Shown: positions 22,358 through 33,219 of the stretch, in pieces
Layout of the letters: every line of letters begins with the position of its first letter
Numbering within the stretch: position 1 is the first letter of the stretch
Assembly: GCF_026262505.1 (NCBI RefSeq)
Contig: NC_067203.1
Location: 16,070,392-16,134,391 of the forward strand
DNA: 64,000 nucleotides
Direction: 5' to 3'
Origin: Trichomonas vaginalis G3
Lineage: Eukaryota; Parabasalia; Trichomonadida; Trichomonadidae
The notes under the pieces: model-generated
The model's input: the letters and a program-made list of their open reading frames with translations, nothing else
Database searches by the model: none
What the model was told of the DNA's origin: nothing
Position numbers and translations under genes: made by a program

Positions 22358-22402
22358 TTTACATCAGTTAAAGTTTTAATTTTGTTTTTTATCTGCAGTC
22401 AA

Positions 22403-22663
22403 ATGACTCAGACAAGTCCTACGGACAAGACCCAAGGGGTCATAGATGTTGAAGCATTGAAGAAAGAAATTCGTGAGCAAATTTTATCCGAACTGAAGGA
22501 ACAAAAACAAGAACAAAAGCCAGAGAGACCAAAGAGAAAACTTAGTGAAAAACAACTTGCTGCATTAGCTGCTGGAAGACAAAAGAACCCACGTTTGCTG
22601 GCGAAGAAAGCTAGAGAAGAAGCTGAAGCAAAAGCTAAAGAAGCTGAAGCAAAGAAAGAGTAA
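22403..22663 (+). CDS. Small charged helical Polinton protein
   Basis: 86 residues from MTQTSPTDK. A central KRKLSEKQLAALAAGRQK segment resembles small DNA-binding helices, and the end is Ala/Glu/Lys-rich (AEAKAKEAEAKKE). It is followed by the 22688 gene in the same direction. It could be a core or packaging protein; not recognised. Confidence 0.55.
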   Translation: MTQTSPTDKTQGVIDVEALKKEIREQILSELKEQKQEQKPERPKRKLSEKQLAALAAGRQKNPRLLAKKAREEAEAKAKEAEAKKE

Positions 22664-22687
22664 ATGGTTTATTTTTATCCGAATTAA

Positions 22688-23431
22688 ATGTATAGACAAA
22701 TACCTTTATCTGTTGCGTTCAGTAGTGAAAACCCTGACGTCAAAATAAAGGGGAACAGAGTAACGTTTAAGTTTCCAACAGACTGGATTGTGAACATAAA
22801 TGAAGAGAAGTACATTGGCATAACATCTATGTATATAACACGTGCTTTCAGAAAGGTTGACTTTATACTTCAAGTCGAGATAGAAAATGACGAACAGTCT
22901 TTTAGCGCCCAAAACATTCACATATACAAATACTTTAAAGACGATACAACATTGCAACAATGTATGATTTCATTTAATGAGATGTTCGAGAAAAAGTTCA
23001 ACATTGAAGTACAAACTTTACAGCCTTTACGTGAGTTTCTTGCACAACTGAAAGAAGAAGGTAGTCAGCCACAACTTATAGACTTTCATTATGAATTTAA
23101 TGAAAATGAAGATGGAACACATGACTGTCAGTTTGTTGTATTCTCACCATTCAATGAAGTCGCTAAAAAGAAAGAAAATCCATTACGTATAAGATTTCAA
23201 ATCTCTGAACCAAGTGATGATTTCAAGAATGTTTTCAATTATGATGCAATGCTTCCGAAAAATGAATTTTCAAAGATTGTAACACCTGGCATTTGGGATA
23301 GAAAGCAAGCTATATTATATTCAAACTTAAGTAAGGGAGTTGAAAATGAGTTCATTGGTCATACAAGAACTTCACCACTTCCTAACCCTAAATACTATAA
23401 ATTAACTGGCTTCAATCGTGAGTTTGGATAG
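22688..23431 (+). CDS. Candidate minor capsid (penton-like) Polinton protein
   Basis: 247 residues starting MYRQIPLSV with beta-rich phrases (RVTFKFPTDWIVNI, YIGITSMYITRAF). This layout is shared loosely with the proteins at 37240 and 40171. The unbroken frame sits next to the capsid candidate. The structural role is inferred from context. Confidence 0.45.
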   Translation: MYRQIPLSVAFSSENPDVKIKGNRVTFKFPTDWIVNINEEKYIGITSMYITRAFRKVDFILQVEIENDEQSFSAQNIHIYKYFKDDTTLQQCMISFNEMFEKKFNIEVQTLQPLREFLAQLKEEGSQPQLIDFHYEFNENEDGTHDCQFVVFSPFNEVAKKKENPLRIRFQISEPSDDFKNVFNYDAMLPKNEFSKIVTPGIWDRKQAILYSNLSKGVENEFIGHTRTSPLPNPKYYKLTGFNREFG

Positions 23432-23433
23432 AC

Positions 23434-23541
23434 ATGTTCTCCACTCATGACCATAACTGCCCAGTGTTCTTACCTCCAGACCATAAGGACTGTCTCTACA
23501 TTGAAGCACAACTCTTAAACTCTACCATCGCAGTATTGTAA
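23434..23541 (+). CDS. Very short possible Polinton ORF
   Basis: 35 codons (MFSTHDHNCPVFLPPDHKDC...), starting two bases after the stop of the 22688 gene and containing two Cys and three His residues. It may be real because of the tight spacing. Function unknown. Confidence 0.3.
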   Translation: MFSTHDHNCPVFLPPDHKDCLYIEAQLLNSTIAVL

Positions 23542-23620
23542 ATGACCACATGGGCTTCGCCCTTGCCGCTAGTTTTATTTTTATCACGAATGACCTCATT
23601 GCTGACAAAAATAAATGACC

Positions 23621-25987
23621 TCAGAACTTCAACTTACGAATAAAGCTTGTTTTAGTCGTTATTGAGAAGTTAAACTTTTCAGCAAAGCAAGGTTGACATG
23701 ACTTACATAAGTCAAATCCAATCTCTTGACCATCATGAAGTGCTTTGTAAAGTTTCATTAAACTGAACTCAGAGTCTTTGTCATATGTTCCAACAGGTAT
23801 GTGAATGTTCTTATCTTCATTGTAATAGCATTGTATAGCTTCAGGAAACATTTCATTAGCGGTTAAAGCAAGGACGTCTTGTTTGACACCTTTGCAACGT
23901 GCATGGAATGCAACTTCATTTAAATCGTTAGTGAGTAAGTCTATGTAGGTCTTCTTTCCACAAAATATTGACTTGTATGCTAAACTTTGTTTTCCAGGTG
24001 TTATTTCTGCGAAGTCAGAATGAAATTGACCTAATGTTTTACCAATAAGTTCTCTACCGTATCTCTTCTGAAATTCCTGAGCTAACAGTGGGATATCTTC
24101 ATTGAAAATATGCATGCTATCACAGTCCTGGTAAAATATTTGAAGTCCCATATCTTCAGCAGTACAGAATACTTCACACATTATTCTCTTCGACATAGAC
24201 AGAATGTTAACACCAAGTGGACAGAAGTTAAAGTGTCTGCAAATGCTTTTCGTTAGCTTGAAAATAGTTTTATCTGAACCATCCAAACCTTCGAACTTCA
24301 CTATATGGTTGTAGTTTCTGATGGCATATCTTATAGCATCTTTGTCATTTACTATGGTTATTTTTGACTCAATAGGAGATAGAATAGTTTTGCCATAAAT
24401 ACTGTTCAGAATGAGCTTTATATTTTCTTGCAAAGGATTTCCTTCTTTCTTATACTTTAACCTTAACTCAAACAACTTCTTTACTTCATCTCTTATTCTA
24501 ATATCTCTGTTTCCATCGTAATAGTATCCTTGCAACACTTCACATTTAACACCTTGATATTTTATGAGGTCTTGTAATGTTATATGGCCAACATACATGA
24601 GACAGCAAGTGTTTGAACTTCTGGGAACGTTAAGTTCTGGATTTAATTCAGGGTCACAAACTATTAAAGGAAAGTGTCTATGTATTCCAATCTCTGTTAT
24701 CTTAATGAGAACAAAGAAGCCAGACACAAACTTTTCACCAATGGGTTCCTTTTGGTCGTCATCGAATAAATGTCTCATGAGATACTCTGTGCTTAACATT
24801 TCTTCCTTCAATACTTTCGGTATACCTTCTAAAGTATAGAGTCTTGCAATTGCTGAAGGGTATAATGAAACAGCGTCGAAGTCAGCAATGAGTTTCTTTT
24901 CGCTCTTTTGTTTAATGTTATCTGACAACATACATCTTCCACCTTGAATGCATCTCGAAATAAACTCTCTTGGTTTATTTGAGAGGTCATATAAATTTCC
25001 ATTCGGGAAGTACACTCTGTTCTCAAACAATTTGTTAGCAATAGAACAAATACTAACGTAATCATAAACGTTTAAATCAAATTCTTTCAATATGTCATTG
25101 CGGAACTTAACAAAACCTTCTCTTAAAATTCTTACATCTTGTTTGCAATAAAATGTGCTATACTTTTCTAAGTCGAAGTGGTTCTCATCTATTCTGCAAC
25201 CTTTGATGGAATCCATGTTTTTCATGAACGTTTCAATATCTTTTACAAACTTACATGCTTCAGAAATGACACCAGTTCTGTTGTCATTTGCTAACAAAGT
25301 ACTGCTGTAGTAGTTATATGGAAATACTTCTTTCGGTCCTGTTTGTAAGTTAAACATTTCAGGAAATAGTTTAAGCTTCTTATTTATAACACTGTAAGAG
25401 TCTTTTATAATAATTGCCCTTCCTTTATATAAGCCAGTTATTTGCATTGTTCGTGAACCTTTAATGATGGGAGTTCCTTTCACTTCTGTCATGTGTCTTA
25501 AGATGAAGTTTATGTCATAACTGAGGTTATGAAAATATATTAAACTCTTGTCAGGAAGTCGCTCCAAAAATTCTGTTGCACAGTTCTGACCCCAAATGCT
25601 TTCACTCACTGAACCATCTTCACTGTCATAACAGATGTTAAAAGCTTTATGAAAGCCATCAGTACTGCACTCAAAGTCAGCAAAGAAAACGTGCTCAGGA
25701 ATGAACTTGCACTTATTTTTATTTACTTCTTTTGACTCTGCTTTCTTCTTCAGTTGTACACAATACTTTGGAGCATATGTCAAATCTTTAAATGGTGCAA
25801 GGTTCTGTTTATATAAGTCAGTCGTATATGTGAAAAGTTCTCCATAAGAAATAGGTTCGAAATATTTGCACTCCCACAATGTTTTCATAACATCCCATAA
25901 CGGTGTTGTTCTATCATAACGAACTACATATTTGTTCTCTCTCTTTGTATAAATCTTCATCTGTTTCTCAATGTTCATTTCCACCAC
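23621..25987 (-). CDS. Polinton protein-primed DNA polymerase B (main open part)
   Basis: 788 codons. Exonuclease region with FFADFEC (Exo I), polymerase motif A DFDAVSLYPSAI, motif B KLILNSIYGK, and motif C YQDCDSM. This is the family-B, protein-primed polymerase that replicates Polintons. The stretch upstream (25988-26954) keeps further related-looking sequence and probably belongs to the N-terminal extension of the gene. The gene as a whole is broken. Confidence 0.9.
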   Translation of the reverse strand: MVEMNIEKQMKIYTKRENKYVVRYDRTTPLWDVMKTLWECKYFEPISYGELFTYTTDLYKQNLAPFKDLTYAPKYCVQLKKKAESKEVNKNKCKFIPEHVFFADFECSTDGFHKAFNICYDSEDGSVSESIWGQNCATEFLERLPDKSLIYFHNLSYDINFILRHMTEVKGTPIIKGSRTMQITGLYKGRAIIIKDSYSVINKKLKLFPEMFNLQTGPKEVFPYNYYSSTLLANDNRTGVISEACKFVKDIETFMKNMDSIKGCRIDENHFDLEKYSTFYCKQDVRILREGFVKFRNDILKEFDLNVYDYVSICSIANKLFENRVYFPNGNLYDLSNKPREFISRCIQGGRCMLSDNIKQKSEKKLIADFDAVSLYPSAIARLYTLEGIPKVLKEEMLSTEYLMRHLFDDDQKEPIGEKFVSGFFVLIKITEIGIHRHFPLIVCDPELNPELNVPRSSNTCCLMYVGHITLQDLIKYQGVKCEVLQGYYYDGNRDIRIRDEVKKLFELRLKYKKEGNPLQENIKLILNSIYGKTILSPIESKITIVNDKDAIRYAIRNYNHIVKFEGLDGSDKTIFKLTKSICRHFNFCPLGVNILSMSKRIMCEVFCTAEDMGLQIFYQDCDSMHIFNEDIPLLAQEFQKRYGRELIGKTLGQFHSDFAEITPGKQSLAYKSIFCGKKTYIDLLTNDLNEVAFHARCKGVKQDVLALTANEMFPEAIQCYYNEDKNIHIPVGTYDKDSEFSLMKLYKALHDGQEIGFDLCKSCQPCFAEKFNFSITTKTSFIRKLKF

Positions 25988-26954
25988 ACTCCTTCAAGAT
26001 TTCTATATAGTTGCGAATGAAATATGTTGTCATTGGTAATCTTTCATTTAGCATGTAGTGGTCTTCAACAAGAAGTAAGTCAATAGTTTTAACAGTTTCA
26101 CATTCTTTTGGTATGTATCTCTTATTTCATTATGTCTTGAGTCATTGAAGTAACCAATGACAACATTAAATGCTATACCTGTTGCGTCAGAAATTTCTTG
26201 TACTTTACTTTAAGGAAAGTCTCTAAACACGAATGACTTCTCTCATGTGGTCAATAGTTTCTTCATCTACTCCAGCCTGAATGCAAGCATAAACGAAACA
26301 ATTGTCCTCTGTCATAAGTGTTGCAGTTCTTTTGTTCAGTTCATTGAAGATTTGGTAGCGTTCAAGATTTATAGGTAATGTGCAAGATACTTCCAGAACT
26401 GACCGCTTCTCTTCTTATAAAACTTCTTTTCACCATTATCTTTCCAAAAGCTTTCTATAAGTGCTGGGTTTCCTGTTTGCTTAAGAGCCTCCAAAATGGC
26501 TTTCTGGTCATTTGTCAGTGTGCTTTCATCTCTATATGGTCTCTTTTTGGTTTGCCTTTCTTTACATCTGACATCGTTAAGCCTTCATATTCTGTTAAAT
26601 CATACATCTTTATTTCGGTAAGATTCTTTATGTTTGTCAAGAAGAAGTCATAGTGCATTTCAACAATACCTGCAGCATTTGCTTCTATCTCTGATATAAG
26701 TTCTCCTTCAAGAGCTGATGTAGTAATGTTCCAATATTATTGAGGTTTAACGTAGAACATTCATACTTTCCACCAAGTTTATAACATACCATCCATCTTT
26801 GTTGGGAGTTTATTTTAATCTTCTCTAAGAGTCTCATGAAAACCTTACCGAAATGTTTGTGTAAGTAGTCTCTGTTTGGTTCATCTAAAGCTTCGATGTT
26901 AAAGTCAATGAGTCTATTGCCTGTCTTAACATTCCTCTTTCCTATTCTCTTCAT
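25988..26954 (-). pseudogene. Degraded 5' region of the Polinton polymerase gene
   Basis: Minus-strand coding-like sequence directly upstream of the main polymerase frame, with an 89-codon open part at 26685-26954 (MKRIGKRNVKTGNR). It is read as the N-terminal extension common in Polinton polymerases. Broken. Confidence 0.5.
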
Positions 26955-27031
26955 CTTTCTTTAACCATCTCTCACCTTCTTTGGTTTGTCGTCAATGGAA
27001 CGAATGACATCGTTAGCTTTGCGAACTTGTT

Positions 27032-27394
27032 CTATAGCACTTTTAAACATCTCTCTTCTCTGTTGTCAGTGTTCGTCTCTTCTTCTTTTTCACCAACGTT
27101 TGCATTTGTTATGTCAAACATTTCTCTTCTTACTTCATGAGGTACTGAACGTCTATGATATAAGTCAATAGCAATGTCATTTAAAGGAAATGCTCTTGCA
27201 TGGACTTCGTTCTCGCCGCGTTGCGGCTTTATGAACTCATGAATTCTATCATAACTTATTGCACCATTATAGTCATTGAGGATGTCAGCGAGTGCTTTTT
27301 TGTTTGTTGCGTAATGCTTTGCAACATCTATATTAGCTTCTGTAAGAAGTTGTTTTATTTCCGAGTGTTCTAACTTAGACAACTTCCGATACAT
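27032..27394 (-). CDS. Unknown Polinton protein
   Basis: 120 residues (MYRKLSKLEH...), helical and charged, with a basic segment near the middle. It lies just upstream of the polymerase gene in the same direction. The Tvmar1 insertion starts 25 bp from its start codon and may have displaced its promoter. Not recognised. Confidence 0.45.
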   Translation of the reverse strand: MYRKLSKLEHSEIKQLLTEANIDVAKHYATNKKALADILNDYNGAISYDRIHEFIKPQRGENEVHARAFPLNDIAIDLYHRRSVPHEVRREMFDITNANVGEKEEETNTDNREERCLKVL

Positions 27395-27419
27395 CTTTAG
27401 TAGGAAATAAAAAAATATA

Positions 27420-28711
27420 GGGTGTCCAAAGGTGCGTTTAGCACAGCGCTCTATATGAGACTATTAAAGGAGATATATGCTGATTATAAATATATAATAA
27501 AAAATATGAATATATGTATATGATGAGTATGTTGTATTTTGGCGCCATGCCGGGATATAAAATGAATTTTGAGACAAGAGGCGGTTTCGCGGGAAATTTT
27601 GGCGGGATTTTTTTCATTTTTTTAATGAATCATAAAGAAAACATCCTCGCTCTTGCAAAAAAATGCAAAGACTGTAAAAAAATCTACGAGATATTGGTAA
27701 AATGCTTCGGTATGGATGCTCCTAGCTATTCCACTGTAACGTATCATGTTAGGATGTATCACTTCATGAACAAAAAGGCGCCCATCATAAAAATTGACAA
27801 AAAATCGCCGGATCAAAGAAAATCAAAGCAATTCTTCAAGCGCTAGATGAAGACCCAAGAGCATCACTCAGAAGGATAGAGGAGATGACAAAGATACCAC
27901 GTACAACAGTCAGTTATTATCTGCACAATTATTTGAACTACAAACTAGCGTATACACGTTGGGTTCCGCACAACCTTAATTCAGTTCAAAAAAATCTAGA
28001 GTCCAATCTTCGAAAGAGCTCCTCTCTATATTGGGTGCGTATCAATCCAAGAAGTTTCGCTTTTTAGTAACAGGGACGAGTCTTGGTTTCAATATGCAAC
28101 AGAAGCCAAAATCATGTGGATTCCGAAGGATGAAAATCCGCAAACCATTCCCGAAGAAAAAAAATTGACACACCAATGATGATGTTGTCGGTTTTTTGGG
28201 GCGTGAATGGCATCATCGCAATTGATATTCTTCAAAAACCTAATACGATGAATGCTCAGTATCTAATTGACAATGTTCTTACTCAAATTATCAATTCTGA
28301 TGAGTTTGAGAAATCCAAACAACAAAAACAAAAGTTTGCAATTCATTTTGATAATTCAAGAGTTCACAAAAGTCATAAGGTAATGAATTACTTGGTGAGA
28401 AAACAATGTCTGTTCCAAACCCAATTTATTCACCTAATATTGCACCCTCTGACTTTTATTTTATTCGGCACGCTAAAAAAGAGAGCTGAAGGACGCGAAT
28501 TCGCGAGTCCAGATGATCTTGAAAATTTTGTAAGAGAGCAATTTGAGCAATTTTCTCATGATGATTTAAAGCGTGTCTTTCAAGCCTGGATCGATCGCTG
28601 CGAACGCGTGATTGAATCCAATGTGATTATATTTAAATAAACTTTATATATATGTAACTTGTTTATTTCTCGCAGTATTCAGGTTTGTGCTAAACACACC
28701 TTTGGACACCC
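27420..28711 (+). mobile_element. Tvmar1-type mariner transposon
   Basis: 1292 bp bounded by TA. Inverted termini are GGGTGTCCAAAGGTGCGTTT, matched at the right end as TTTGGACACCC. Length and ends fit Tvmar1. It is inserted in the gap between two divergent Polinton genes. Confidence 0.85.
27625..28640 (+). pseudogene. Tvmar1 mariner transposase (broken)
   Basis: A coding remnant in three frames: an N-terminal HTH part at 27625-27846, a second HTH part (IPRTTVSYYLHNYL) from 27885, and the catalytic part from 28176. The catalytic part has IAIDILQ, HFDNSRVHKS (second Asp), and in another frame NIAPSDFYF (third Asp region). At least four lesions (mainly frameshifts, near 27846, 28070, 28400 and 28470) inactivate it. 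Confidence 0.8.
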
Positions 28712-28799
28712 TATATTTTTTTTGAAAAAAATTAGATTAGATTTTTAAATTATTTTTCAAAATAATTTAATATTTTTATTTAATGAAACACATGCAAGA

Positions 28800-29244
28800 T
28801 TGCAAGTTCTTTCATACAATGCTCTCGCTACTGCCATCAAGAATGAGTTCAATGGTGCTGCAAACGTTAATGTTATCTTTAACAAGAAGTTTGTGAAAGA
28901 ATCTAAGTTTGGTCAGTATGTCAGACCATTAGCTATCGTCATTGACCGCAAACGTATTACTTCACAAGAGTTAGCAGTAGTAGTTTTGAAACAAAAGAGT
29001 TTCTTCGTGAATGTCAAAGATACTCATTATACTGTCATAAAGAACTCTAACATTGACTTCTTCAGTATTGCTATTGAATCTTTCCGAACAGAAAGAATAT
29101 AAGAAGGGTGAAACATCTGTGAAATATATATCCTTCATCTCTGAAGACAATAACGAACAAGATGTTATACAGAAATTCTTACCAAAGGTTGAAGAAGCTT
29201 CTATTGACATTGACGAAGGAAGTGAAATGGTTGAGAAGAAATAG
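28800..29244 (+). pseudogene. Unknown Polinton gene right of Tvmar1
   Basis: Plus-strand coding-like sequence (AIKNEFNGAANVNVIFNK; later KYISFISEDNNEQ), divergent from the 27032 gene. Broken; function not recognised. Confidence 0.35.
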
Positions 29245-29279
29245 ACCCTGAAAGCTATTAAGCAAAAATATATTTTTGG

Positions 29280-29495
29280 TTAGTCTTCATATGGATATTT
29301 TACAACAATTCCCCAATGTATAAACTTTTCATACGCTTTTTCATAAGCTTTATATACCTTCAGAAATTTTGCATAATCTTTAGAAGCATTTAGATATTGT
29401 TTAAATGCTTTGTATGTCTTCAGAAATTTTGCATAATCTTTTACATGTTGTTCGTTCTCTTCTTCTGTCATGAGTTCCGAATATTCTAAATTCAT
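29280..29495 (-). CDS. Small Polinton protein with internal repeat
   Basis: 71 residues with two copies of a DYAKFLK-x-YKA unit, predicted helical. Function unknown. Confidence 0.4.
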   Translation of the reverse strand: MNLEYSELMTEEENEQHVKDYAKFLKTYKAFKQYLNASKDYAKFLKVYKAYEKAYEKFIHWGIVVKYPYED

Positions 29496-29550
29496 GTTCT
29501 TTCATATGAGATAATATTTTATAAAAAAAATAAAATTAGCTTAGATTTTT

Positions 29551-30411
29551 TTATTCTTCCTCTTTGAAGTTGTCAAAATACTCTGTTATTTTTTCCTTTA
29601 ACAATGTTAAGTCTTCTTTGAAGGTAAGTATTGTACAACCTTTGATGTCATAGTGTGTTTGAGGAAGAGTATTTTTGACAATTTCCTTTATTTGCTCATT
29701 CGGTGTCATTGAAATCGGTAAGTTTTCGCGATAGAACCAATTTCTGTCAGATTTATATATTTTAGCTAAGTCATAAAAGCTCTTGTTGTTTCTTCTGACT
29801 AAATGCAACATAACCATATCTTTATCTTCTTCATTTTCCATCTCTTCAGTATATATCATATACTTATAGTTCTTTTCCTTTCCTTTTGGTACCGAACGTG
29901 GTATTCTTTTCTGAATGCTTTTGTCTTTTGCTTCAATGACTTCATCTTTTGCTTGAGGTTTCTTTTCCAGCTCTTCACGTTCTTGTCTATGAATTTCGTC
30001 AAGAAGTTTACAAACATACCAAGCATAACGAGCTGAAGCCCATTGTGCCACATTATTTACAAGAAGTCTATGTACATAATATCCTCTCAAACCGTTTGGC
30101 AATTTTTCACGGTTTTCATAGAGTTTTGGCGACTGGGGTTTTTTACCTACTCGCTGTTCTTCACTGTTTTCAGAAAAAAGTATGTCTCGCTATGCTTCAT
30201 TTAATAGCTCAATAGTGCTTTGGTTCCTAAACCAGTCTTTAGGAAGCTTAGTATCTGGAGCATAACATGCTGTCAAAATACTTTGCATTTGGTACATATC
30301 GTCTTTGACCGAACGAATGAGACGGAGTTGTTTGTTAAACTGTATGTACTCGTATTCTTCATTTATAGCTTCATGGACTATAACTGTTGTTGTGTTCTCT
30401 GTTGTTGACAT
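29551..30411 (-). pseudogene. KilA-N domain protein 1 (Polinton)
   Basis: KilA-N features: DWFRNQST, GYYVHRLLVNNVAQWAS and RYAWYVCKLLDEI. A ~100-residue C-terminal extension follows. KilA-N is a DNA-binding domain of large DNA viruses and phages. Broken. Confidence 0.65.
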
Positions 30412-30499
30412 TACTGTCTTTACATACAAAATAAAAAAATTTGTTAGAAAAAAATTAGCGTTATTTTCTGACTTTCACAAAAGACCAAAAATAAACGCT

Positions 30500-31111
30500 T
30501 TACATGTATTTTTCAGCAACTTCGTCAAATAATTTTATAGCTTTATCTATCTCATCTACTTCAAACGTTTCTTTACATTTCATGGGAGCACCATACATTT
30601 TCTCAAACTTTTCAAGTAGTTCTGTTTCAGCAGCTCTCATATCATTAACAAACACAACCTTGACTCTATTGACTGTACTGTCATATCTTTGAGTTATATT
30701 ATATGTTCTTCCTATCTTATATCTTTTTGTATTGAAGTCCTTCGGTTTCTGAACGATATAAAGTAAGCCTTCACTGCAACGTTCCGTATCGAATGAACCA
30801 TAAGTTATGAAGTTATATCCAACAACTGGGTCAATCCATAACAAAACTATTGGTATAAGACTTTTGTCGATGAGATATGCTGTAGTTCCATAGAATCTTA
30901 CCGATATCATAAGCTCAGGATTTCTTGTCAAAATTTTCTGAGTTGAAGCATTTCTAACCCAGTGGTTTGTTTTCTTTTCAGATGGAGATATAATGTCTGA
31001 CAAAGAATATTTGTTGTATTTCTTTGAGTATCTTACGTTTAAATCACCTATTCTAACCACTTTGGTGTCATTGTCTATCTTTCTAACTGTTTCAAACTCA
31101 ATGTTTGACAT
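30500..31111 (-). CDS. KilA-N-like plus T5orf172 (GIY-YIG-like) protein
   Basis: About 203 residues from MSNIEF. The N-terminal half (KYNKYSLSDIIS, NHWVRNASTQKIL) resembles KilA-N. The C-terminal half (GLLYIVQ, YKIGRTYNITQRYDS, AAETELLEKF) matches the T5orf172/Mug113 GIY-YIG-like nuclease family. KilA-N with T5orf172 is a known viral combination. An AT-rich TACAAAATAAAAAA stretch precedes the start, as in the next gene. Confidence 0.6.
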   Translation of the reverse strand: MSNIEFETVRKIDNDTKVVRIGDLNVRYSKKYNKYSLSDIISPSEKKTNHWVRNASTQKILTRNPELMISVRFYGTTAYLIDKSLIPIVLLWIDPVVGYNFITYGSFDTERCSEGLLYIVQKPKDFNTKRYKIGRTYNITQRYDSTVNRVKVVFVNDMRAAETELLEKFEKMYGAPMKCKETFEVDEIDKAIKLFDEVAEKYM

Positions 31112-31277
31112 ATCTGTTCTTACATACAAAATAAAAAATAAATAAAAATAAAACTAACTTTATTTTTTTCTATCTTAAGGAAATTCATTATTTTTGTGCT
31201 GAATTCAGCAAAAATATATTTTAGGGTAGATGGTTAGATCTAACCTCATTTCTACCCTCATTTCTACCCCAGTTATT

Positions 31278-32216
31278 TTATAAACATTTTACATGATATA
31301 CGTTATGAATTCGTGAGATTCTAAACAGTTTTGTAGCTTCTATTTCTTCTTTTAGTACATCGAATGTTTTAACAATGCCGAAGGTTTCTTTATACTTCTT
31401 CTTGACGTCAGATAATAGGAAATCGTCAGCAGTTGGATAGTTTTTGTTCAGAAATGCTAACATGTCCATTTTATTTTCTGCTGGTTTTTCTGCTTCTTTC
31501 TTTAAGTCTGCATAGTCGTTTTGCATACGTTCTATCTCTTTGACGGAGTAGTTATATTTCCTCATTGCTGCTTTACATTTAGAACATTGCGGATTCATTT
31601 TTGCGTTATACATTGAAATAAAACCAGCTAGAACAACCAAGGCGTCAATGGTTTTCTTTAAATCTGAAGCAGTTGGTTTTATTTGTCCATTCCATACCTT
31701 ACCTCTTCTATCTTTATCTCTTATCTGCCATACACATTCTGCAACTAATGAAACAAAGTTGTCGTATGTCTTAAACTCCCCAGATTTATATATGTCAGAG
31801 ATGTTCTTATATACCATGTCGCAATCTTTGTCCATAACTTTATGGTTGCAATGATATCCTAGCAACTCATAATTTACTTTACGTATGAACTTCTTTATTT
31901 CTACTGAGTCAGTTGGTTTCACTTCTATTTCATCGAATTCAGGAATAGTGAGCTTTTGTTGTTGGATTTCAGGCAATTTGGGTAAATGGTCAATAATGTC
32001 CTGCATGACATAAAGATATTCTTCATTTTCTTCATCCTGTGCGGTACAGTCTAAATTACTTGTTAAAAGTTCTTGCTTTATCTTCTGGATTTTTGTTTCA
32101 AAAGTATATGAAGAAGGAATAAAGCTTTTCATCTCTACTAACATAGATGTTGGATTCATGACTAACGAGTTTGGTGCTGTTGTTTGAATTGTTGTTGTGC
32201 CGATTGTTGAAATCAT
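31278..32216 (-). CDS. Unknown Polinton protein with Cys-x2-Cys
   Basis: About 312 residues from MISTIGTTT. The longer start at 32288 is less likely because it reads through a repeated non-coding leader. It has a CSKCKAAM motif near the middle and charged helical segments. The gene is bracketed by a duplicated ~60-bp AT-rich leader (31130-31187, 32226-32288) and by inverted copies of a GGTTAGATCTAACC module. Not recognised. Confidence 0.5.
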   Translation of the reverse strand: MISTIGTTTIQTTAPNSLVMNPTSMLVEMKSFIPSSYTFETKIQKIKQELLTSNLDCTAQDEENEEYLYVMQDIIDHLPKLPEIQQQKLTIPEFDEIEVKPTDSVEIKKFIRKVNYELLGYHCNHKVMDKDCDMVYKNISDIYKSGEFKTYDNFVSLVAECVWQIRDKDRRGKVWNGQIKPTASDLKKTIDALVVLAGFISMYNAKMNPQCSKCKAAMRKYNYSVKEIERMQNDYADLKKEAEKPAENKMDMLAFLNKNYPTADDFLLSDVKKKYKETFGIVKTFDVLKEEIEATKLFRISRIHNVYHVKCL

Positions 32217-32419
32217 ATCTTTTATACAAAATAAAAAAATAAATAAAAATAAAACTAACTTTATTTTTTCTATCTTAAGGAAATTCATGAAAATTCAAGA
32301 CCCTTTGGGTCTCGCCGCTTAGCGGCTGAGGTTAGAAATGAGGTTAGAAATGAGGTTAGATCTAACCATCTACCCTAAAATATATTTCTGGTCGTTTATG
32401 ACAAAAATAAATGGTTCAT

Positions 32420-32930
32420 TTACTCACAATATTTTTGTACAAAACAACCCCAAACTTTTAACTTCTTTTCTGCAGTTTCTAATGCTATCTTAGCGAGTTC
32501 ATATTCTCTAAATTCTCTCTTTAAATCTTCTTGTTCCCATTGGTCTAGTTCGTATGGAGAATCTCTATAACCATAAAATATCTCACGTTCATGTTCTAAT
32601 TGTTTTTCGCACATTTTTCTAACTTCTTGTTCGAACAAATGTTTTGCATTCTCTACTGTATCTTCGAGTTCTTCTTCATCTAACTTCTCATGAACTTTCT
32701 TGTCTATGGAGTCCATAATTTTTCCAACTGCTATGCAATATTTTGGAGAAGCCCACATTGCTATATAGTTTATAAGTCTTGGGTCTACATACGTTCCTCT
32801 AACTTATTTGATTTCATCAGGAATTCCTACATGAATTTTGTATAAAAACCAACCGTCTGTATTCCGACGGTTGCTATATTCTTCACAAAACGCCTTATAA
32901 TACTCTTCCCAGGACTTATTTTCCAACAAC
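32420..32930 (-). pseudogene. KilA-N domain protein 2 (Polinton)
   Basis: Strong KilA-N signature: GTYVDPRLINYIAMWASPKY followed by a helical C-terminus (EEELEDTVENAKHLFEQEV). The N-terminal part is in a separate open stretch. Broken. Confidence 0.65.
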
Positions 32931-33219
32931 TTTCATGAGATAAATAAGAAATAACTTTCATTTTTCATTAGATAACTGTTATTTTTGACGAAGTGAAGAT
33001 TCGCACTTCGTCAAAAAATCCCTGAAATCAAGAATTAATCCCGTCAAATACAAAAAAATGAGGGTAGAAATGAGGTTAGATCTAACCATCTACCCTAAAC
33101 ATTATTTTTGGTCATGGACTTCGTCCTCGCCGCTTTGCGTCTTTATGTTAAAATAAATGGTACCATTAATAATACATGACTGTTCTCATTCATGTCTGAT
33201 TTACATCTAATGAAAAAGT

